A model generated the notes under the pieces. It was not told the origin of the DNA and ran no database searches. It was given only the letters and a program-made list of their open reading frames with translations. A stretch of DNA of 64,000 nt from Paenibacillus lactis (GTDB taxonomy: Bacteria; Bacillota; Bacilli; Paenibacillales; Paenibacillaceae). Made by a program: the position numbers and the translations under genes. The stretch is from NCBI RefSeq assembly GCF_017873605.1, contig NZ_JAGGKI010000015.1, forward strand, positions 62,001-126,000, written 5' to 3'. This document shows positions 58,758 to 64,000 of the stretch, piece after piece. Position 1 is the first letter of the stretch, and each line of letters starts with the position of its first letter.

Positions 58758-60017
58758 ATGAAGAAATCATGGGGTACATTCACGAACAAATTCAAACTAA
58801 CGAAGATATTGCCAGCATTGGTGCTCGCGGCGACCGTCCTTGTGACGGGATGCGGGACGCCGGTACCGGATGAAGTGACGATATCGCTGGACGGGAAAGA
58901 GTTCAAAGAGCCTGCTGCGGAGATTTATGAGGGACAGCTGATGGTTCCCGCATCGTTTATACAGCAAGCGTTAGGCAAGCGGGTGGAATGGGAGAAAGAG
59001 ACCGATAAGAAGGGTGAGGAAGAGAAAGAAAAGGCCAAGGCTGTACACTATTCCGGCAAGGTTGGCGTCCTGATGTATCATGACATCATGGAAAAGCCGG
59101 ACCGGGACGACATCTTGTCCACCCAGCAGTTCAAGCAGCAGATGGAGCTGCTTCGTAAGGAAGGGTTTGTGCCGATCAGCATGGAGGAGTACTTGGATTT
59201 TATCGGGAAGGGGAAACCGGTCCCTGACAATGCGGTACTGATTACGTTTGATGACGGGTACGAAAGCTTTTACCAACTTGCCTACCCGATTCTCAAAGAA
59301 TATAAATATCCGGCTGCAAACTTTATCATCGTATCGAGCATCGATAAGCCTGCTGCCAGCGGCAGACCGAAGCTGACCTGGGATCAGATGCGGGAGATGG
59401 CACAGCATGACATTGGCTTCTATAACCATACCTATGATATGCATCGATACGGGGATACCGATGGGAAGGGCAGAAAGAAGCCGGTAACGACCCGAAATCT
59501 GTACCTGCCGGATGAGAAGCGAATCGAGACGGAGGATGAGTATAAACAGCGGGTGAAGGACGATCTGATTCGCGCCGAGGCAAGGCTGAAGGAGGAGCTC
59601 GGCAATACCCGGAGCGCGGTAGCTCTGCCGTATGGGGCTTACAACGACAAGCTGCTGGCCGTGCTGGATTCCATCGGCGTAGAGGCTTCGTTCATGGTGA
59701 AGGAAGGCCGGAACGGAAGCGGTGACCGTAACGGATTCCGAATCAATGGAGGAAGATCCGATCAAAGTCCGGAGGCGGTCATTGCGAAGCTGAAGGGGCA
59801 GGATCCGACCAAGCGCAAGCTGGTGACAGGAGAGGGAGCCAAGCTCAAGATTGACGGGGAGGCCGTCCAGTTTTCCAAAATGCTGACCGGAGTGGCGACG
59901 GAGGATATCCTCGTTCCGCTGCGAGAGATCTGCAAGAAGTATGAGATCAAGGTGGATTGGAACCATAAAAAGAAACGGGCGGTCATGACCACATCCCAGG
60001 CTGCGGATGCGGGCTAG
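58758..60017 (+). CDS. Polysaccharide deacetylase lipoprotein framed by CuAO-N-type halves
   Basis: A 419-aa lipoprotein (LVTGC, C32). Its NodB domain (about 100-330) has the metal-site Asp pair in LITFDDGY (D165, D166), a second motif FYNHTYDMH (H224, H229) and ALPYGAYND; MYHDI is near its start. This resembles IcaB/PgaB-type enzymes that deacetylate poly-N-acetylglucosamine or peptidoglycan sugars. A short N-terminal piece (EVTISLDGKEFKEPAAEIYE, then MVPASFIQQALG) and the C-terminal 80 residues (ILVPLREICKKYEIKVDWNH) look like the two halves of a CuAO_N1 module. It starts after AAGGAGG. Probably under the TTAAG-box regulator; terminator follows. Confidence 0.88.
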   Translation: MKKSWGTFTNKFKLTKILPALVLAATVLVTGCGTPVPDEVTISLDGKEFKEPAAEIYEGQLMVPASFIQQALGKRVEWEKETDKKGEEEKEKAKAVHYSGKVGVLMYHDIMEKPDRDDILSTQQFKQQMELLRKEGFVPISMEEYLDFIGKGKPVPDNAVLITFDDGYESFYQLAYPILKEYKYPAANFIIVSSIDKPAASGRPKLTWDQMREMAQHDIGFYNHTYDMHRYGDTDGKGRKKPVTTRNLYLPDEKRIETEDEYKQRVKDDLIRAEARLKEELGNTRSAVALPYGAYNDKLLAVLDSIGVEASFMVKEGRNGSGDRNGFRINGGRSDQSPEAVIAKLKGQDPTKRKLVTGEGAKLKIDGEAVQFSKMLTGVATEDILVPLREICKKYEIKVDWNHKKKRAVMTTSQAADAG

Positions 60018-60026
60018 GAATTACGC

Positions 60027-60056
60027 AAGCTCCCTTCGGAGGAAGGGAGCTTTTTT
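60027..60056 (+). terminator. Rho-independent terminator of the deacetylase gene
   Basis: AAGCTCCCTTC (60027-60037) pairs with GAAGGGAGCTT (60042-60052), followed by TTTT. Confidence 0.95.
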
Positions 60057-60131
60057 CGTTTCCAAATTGGAACGCATTGCCTTATAATAGCGTTTACATG
60101 ATATAGGTTTGTATTCGAAAGGGTGATTCCT

Positions 60132-62423
60132 GTGCGCTCACGTTTATCGATCAAGAAACGGCTATGCATTGTTCTAGCAGCAGCGACCTGTCTCTCGCTG
60201 GTCCCGCTGCCGGTTCAGTCGGTGAAGGAGGCCGGCCCCACGGTATATGCGGATGGTCCGGGGAGCTTGAAGCCCGGAAAAGTCACGCTTCGGCAGAAGG
60301 CAGTCTTTTATGAAAATGCTCCGTCCCGAAGCAGAAGTCTGCGCAATCACAACGCCGCCTATTACGGCCTTCCGGGCCAGACGTTCCGCGTTAACGATGT
60401 CAAGGGAGAAATGGCTTTCATTGAATCGGATGAGCTGGGTAATTTGTGGCTCCCGGCATGGTATTTGTCCAAGGAAGCCGGGCAGGTCCGGAATATCGAT
60501 CCGCTCTCGCTAAAGCTTCCGGACAGCAGCATCTACGTGGCTCCGGGCAGCTCGGTCCGCTGGCCAGCCTCGCAAGCGGGCAGCATGCCGCTCATTGCCG
60601 TATCGAAGTGGCAGGATTGGTACGGGGTGCTGATTAGTCCGGATCCATGGAAGAAGGAGCGCACCATCTATCGTCCCGCGGTCATGTGGGTTAAGGCCAA
60701 GGATGTGAAGTCCAAGGAGAAGCTCCCTGCCGGGCTGCTGGAGCCTTCATCGGAGCTGCCGATCGAAGCTGTGCGAAATTTGACGGATTACCTGGTGGAT
60801 GAAGGTGACAGCAAGTCATATGTTAAGCAGCTGCTTGGCGAGCCGCAGGTGAAGGAGCATTCGCGGAATCAGGAGCAGCGCTCGGGCCGGCCGCCGGTGA
60901 TCGGCGAGACGTGGAGATATGAGGCACGGGAGGCGTTGTTTACGGCGACCTTCTCCCCGGCCGGGAAGCTGACCACCTGGGAATGGACCTTCCCGAACGC
61001 CGCAGCATTTGAGGGGAACTATTATGCGGGCAGCCATGATCCATTCAGCTATCGGTTCTCGGCCATGCCGCTGCTGCGGACCATTGAAGCTGGGCCAGTC
61101 TGGAGAAATCAGGGTAACCTGAATTTCACCTTCCTTCTGGAAGCCAGCCGGAACGTCCTGCTCATCAAGGGGGATGACGGCGGATTCAGCGGGATGCATG
61201 ACAACTCCTCCCTGTACGCGATTGACCGGAGCACGGGGAAGAAGCTGTGGCAGCAGGATGCCGGTTTCGGCTGGTATACGGCTGTCCCGGATCGGAAGCG
61301 GGAACATGTCACCATGTATTCAGCCTATAATCCAGAGAAAAAGGCGTACGAGTCCAGAGTGCGGCATATCCGGTTAACGGACGGGCGCATTTTGTGGGAA
61401 AGAAAGCATAAAGCGGAGTTCGGGCTTACGATGACCGCTGCCTCGGGCGCGATCCTTCTGTTAGAAGGGCTGGACTTGAATGCCAAGAAAAGCATGCTCA
61501 GTGTCGTGGATCAGCAGAACGGCAAGCTTCGTTGGAAAAAAGCGCTGTCCGGCGAGTATCGGCTGCTGAATCAGGGCCCGGAAGATCCGTATGTGCTTAT
61601 TGAGCAAAGCGGCAAGCTGACGGCGTACGAGCCGATGACCGGGAAGATCGCCTGGACGTACAAATCAGGTAAAAAGGTGATGGATGATCCGGCATGGGAT
61701 CCTTACTTCACCGGCGGATACCGATATGAGCCGTTGTCGCCTCCCGGCACGACCTCCCGATGGATGCTGCTCGGAGACAAATGGACCCTGCTCAATATGA
61801 AGAGCGGGAAGCGGGAGGGCAGCTATCCCGCGAATGAGATGGAGCGGATCGAGGTGCTGGATGAGCGCTATCTTCTGGTGCAGCGGGCGCTTGGCGGGAA
61901 TTATTTCACAGGGGCTAGATCATATGAGACCGTGCTGTACGATGCGGTGAATCAGCGGGAGCTGTGGACGGTGAAGGGCAGGGCCGCCCGCAGTGTAATA
62001 GAGGGGGATATCATCTATCTGACGCTGAACGGGATTCCGGCGGCCGTCAAGAAAGAGACCGGGGAGACGATTTGGAAGATGGAAACCTCTTTGAAGAACA
62101 GTGAAGATGTTACGCAGCTCGTCGGCAGCAGCTTCGGCATCCTGGACCGGTATTTGCTTATTAGCTTTGGCGGTGACCTAATCGTCCTGGACAAAGGGAA
62201 CGGCAGGATCCTTAGCAGGTTAAGCGACATCGCCACCGGCAACGTCGATCTGCGCGAGCAGGCGGCAAGAAGCGGCGCACTGAATATTGCCGATGGCGAA
62301 GTCTATATCGGTACCGTCAACGGGGCGTTCGTCCGTTATGATGCGGAGGAGTTGAAGGAACGGCTGGATGAGCGGGGGGCGGAGATGGACGCTGCTGGGG
62401 GGCAATTGGACCATACTCGATAG
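60132..62423 (+). CDS. Secreted PQQ-like beta-propeller protein
   Basis: A 763-aa exported protein. The signal peptide core is CIVLAAATCLSLVPLP. After an N-terminal region of about 300 residues (SH3-like pieces such as ENAPSRSRSLRNHNAAYYGL), the C-terminal half carries PQQ/WD40-like blades of the type LYAIDRSTGKKLWQQD, GRILWERK, NGKLRWKKAL, TGKIAWTYK and TGETIWKME. These blades usually bind partners rather than PQQ when catalytic residues are absent, and no dehydrogenase motif is seen. The GTG at 60132 fits AAAGGGTGA; the GTG at 60123 would sit in the RBS. Single gene; function unknown. Confidence 0.82.
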   Translation: MRSRLSIKKRLCIVLAAATCLSLVPLPVQSVKEAGPTVYADGPGSLKPGKVTLRQKAVFYENAPSRSRSLRNHNAAYYGLPGQTFRVNDVKGEMAFIESDELGNLWLPAWYLSKEAGQVRNIDPLSLKLPDSSIYVAPGSSVRWPASQAGSMPLIAVSKWQDWYGVLISPDPWKKERTIYRPAVMWVKAKDVKSKEKLPAGLLEPSSELPIEAVRNLTDYLVDEGDSKSYVKQLLGEPQVKEHSRNQEQRSGRPPVIGETWRYEAREALFTATFSPAGKLTTWEWTFPNAAAFEGNYYAGSHDPFSYRFSAMPLLRTIEAGPVWRNQGNLNFTFLLEASRNVLLIKGDDGGFSGMHDNSSLYAIDRSTGKKLWQQDAGFGWYTAVPDRKREHVTMYSAYNPEKKAYESRVRHIRLTDGRILWERKHKAEFGLTMTAASGAILLLEGLDLNAKKSMLSVVDQQNGKLRWKKALSGEYRLLNQGPEDPYVLIEQSGKLTAYEPMTGKIAWTYKSGKKVMDDPAWDPYFTGGYRYEPLSPPGTTSRWMLLGDKWTLLNMKSGKREGSYPANEMERIEVLDERYLLVQRALGGNYFTGARSYETVLYDAVNQRELWTVKGRAARSVIEGDIIYLTLNGIPAAVKKETGETIWKMETSLKNSEDVTQLVGSSFGILDRYLLISFGGDLIVLDKGNGRILSRLSDIATGNVDLREQAARSGALNIADGEVYIGTVNGAFVRYDAEELKERLDERGAEMDAAGGQLDHTR

Positions 62424-62741
62424 GAGAGCGATAAACGGGAATTGCGGAATCCGCAAATGAGGTTGATGTAAGCTCCTCTAAAATACGGCGGTAAATCCCG
62501 CAAATGATCAGTAGGCTCTTCCAAATGAGTGAAGCCGGAAGAGCCTCCGTTATCGTAAGTGGCGGCAAGTAAGTTAAACTTAAGAGATAAGGAATGGTCC
62601 CCGTAGTCCGGGTAGAGGCTATGGGGACGATTTATATATCCACGTTTTTAGATAAAACAATCATCTGATTTTTAACGACATATTGCTGATACATGTAGGG
62701 TAGGACACTAGACTCCCGAGCCACCAATTCCAGCGTTGGTT
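62424..62741. other. Region between the propeller gene and the CRISPR array
   Basis: AGGCTCTTCC (62513-62522) pairs with GGAAGAGCCT (62537-62546), with no U-run. GTCCCC/GGGGAC (about 62596-62624) forms a second weak stem. CATGTAGGGTAGGAC at 62692-62706 is a decayed CRISPR repeat half. No gene; no cas gene or leader on this side. Confidence 0.5.
62692..62706. repeat. Degenerate terminal CRISPR repeat (half)
   Basis: It matches 13 of 15 bases of the repeat's right half and is separated by 35 bases, a normal spacer length, from the first full repeat at 62742. The other half is unrecognisable. Decay at this side fits the leader-distal end. Confidence 0.6.
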
Positions 62742-64000
62742 GTTTCAATCCACGCACCCATGTAGGGTGCGACGCTGCGCTGCCATCGTTAATGGTGCGC
62801 TACCGTTCTATTTCAATCCACGCACCCATGTAGGGTGCGACGGAGACGCAGAACCGTTTTATGCTTCCGCCAATAATAATTTCAATCCACGCACCCATGT
62901 AGGGTGCGACTGCTCGTTCGTTGGTTGCCGCCGAAGAGGAAATCATTTCAATCCACGCACCCATGTAGGGTGCGACTGAGCCAGAAACGCGGACAGACAA
63001 CCCTGACAAGATTTCAATCCACGCACCCATGTAGGGTGCGACAAAAACGATGGCACAAGCGACCACATTTGATGCATTTCAATCCACGCACCCATGTAGG
63101 GTGCGACGATGAATGATCATGACGGGCAATGCCAGCGTCAATTTCAATCCACGCACCCATGTAGGGTGCGACTTTAAAATGGAGAGCATCGCAATAACCG
63201 ATACTAAATTTCAATCCACGCACCCATGTAGGGTGCGACCGAAGTCTAGAATTTATCCCCTGCAGCTACTGCAATTTCAATCCACGCACCCATGTAGGGT
63301 GCGACTAGGCCAAGCCTAATGCTTTTCTTACGTCTACGAATTTCAATCCACGCACCCATGTAGGGTGCGACACTTAATGCGGTAGTCCTCGTCAAATTGG
63401 CGTTTATTTCAATCCACGCACCCATGTAGGGTGCGACCTTCGCTGCCGTACTCATAAACAGCAGCCCAGGACATTTCAATCCACGCACCCATGTAGGGTG
63501 CGACACCTTGCCATCATTCCCCTTCCAGTATTTCGTGAATTTCAATCCACGCACCCATGTAGGGTGCGACGAGTACACCGGATTCGATTGCTCTTTCCAA
63601 TGCGTTATTTCAATCCACGCACCCATGTAGGGTGCGACGTTCGTGATATTATTAACTTAACATGACTTGATCGATTTCAATCCACGCACCCATGTAGGGT
63701 GCGACTTGTTCTGCTGTTGGTTCTCAGCTGCTTCCTTCCAATTTCAATCCACGCACCCATGTAGGGTGCGACCGTGGTTTCGTCCTGATCAACCGCCTTT
63801 TGGAATTATTTCAATCCACGCACCCATGTAGGGTGCGACAAAATACCCTCGCTGCACCACAGGATCGTGATGGCATTTCAATCCACGCACCCATGTAGGG
63901 TGCGACCCGAGTTAGTATTCTCGAATGGGGTGGTTATCTTCTATTTCAATCCACGCACCCATGTAGGGTGCGACAATCGCGGACCGTCAGCGGACACAAA
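62742..64000 (-). CRISPR. Type I-C-like CRISPR array, 19 repeats in window, truncated at the window edge
   Basis: The 32-bp repeat begins ATTTCAATCCACGCACCC and ends ATGTAGGGTGCGAC (as read on the plus strand). Repeats start at 62742 (first base G), 62810, 62879, 62945, 63011, 63076, 63141, 63208, 63274, 63340, 63406, 63473, 63539, 63607, 63674, 63741, 63808, 63875 and 63943. The 18 full spacers are 33-37 bases, and a 19th is cut at 64000. The complement, GTCGCACCC...GTGGATTGAAAT, is the classical type I-C crRNA repeat with a GCACCC/GGGTGC hairpin. Transcription therefore runs on the minus strand, and the leader and any cas genes should lie beyond 64000. Confidence 0.97.

Noticed and set aside
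62740-63626. Repetitive ORFs across the CRISPR array (FNPRTHVGCD and VAPYMGAWIEI motifs)
   Set aside because: These are the CRISPR repeat translated in different frames, a well-known annotation artefact.

Overview
This window is chromosomal DNA from a Gram-positive, spore-former-like Firmicute, most likely Paenibacillus. The reasons are strong AGGAGG-type ribosome-binding sites with frequent GTG/TTG starts, fairly high GC, an S-layer-homology protein, copper-amine-oxidase-N-type wall proteins, a des-desK-desR cold-sensing cluster, a KhtTU-type K+/H+ antiporter, and a large sugar-ABC operon of the kind common in Paenibacillus. This assignment is inferred from gene content. I see no rRNA or tRNA genes and no transposase.

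Layout. 0-5 kb holds small housekeeping and regulatory genes: an XRE regulator with a membrane protein, an RlmA(II)-type 23S rRNA methyltransferase behind a short peptide-coding leader, a VOC protein, an SLH protein, and a secreted protein with 16-residue repeats. 5.6-24 kb is one mannan/beta-mannoside utilisation locus: a LacI regulator, a lipoprotein binding protein, a CBM-like/binding-protein fusion, two pairs of ABC permeases, accessory NHL, Yip1-like and DUF5696 proteins, a GH26 mannanase and a GH2 beta-mannosidase. No ATPase gene is present, so a shared MsmK-type ATPase elsewhere is implied. 24-31.6 kb is more AT-rich accessory DNA: a matrixin-like metalloprotease, a PTP-like phosphatase, an Lsa-type ABC-F resistance gene behind a multi-uORF leader, repeats and decayed sequence. 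31.6-38.3 kb is a peptide/nickel-class ABC system whose binding protein looks circularly permuted. Its two permeases carry N-terminal extensions, and its two ATPases are fused and divergently transcribed.

38.3-44.2 kb holds a GDSL esterase, an eight-copy 51-bp tandem repeat, and an Rbs/Mgl-type CUT2 sugar ABC operon. 44.9-49.5 kb holds a thioesterase, a Gfo/Idh oxidoreductase and des-desK-desR. 49.7-51.5 kb is khtU-khtT. 51.7-62.4 kb is envelope-related: a methyltransferase, an acyltransferase, a VanRS-like two-component system, a CuAO-domain wall protein, a polysaccharide deacetylase and a secreted beta-propeller. Two of these promoters, 5.7 kb apart, share one box architecture that could be the target of the two-component system. 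62.7-64 kb is the leader-distal end of a type I-C-like CRISPR array that runs off the window; no cas genes are inside.

Two loci (rlmA(II) and the ABC-F gene) protect the ribosome from exit-tunnel or peptidyl-transferase antibiotics, and both are preceded by short translated leaders and alternative RNA hairpins. These attenuators, the permuted binding protein and the shared TTAAG promoter architecture are the most interesting observations here.
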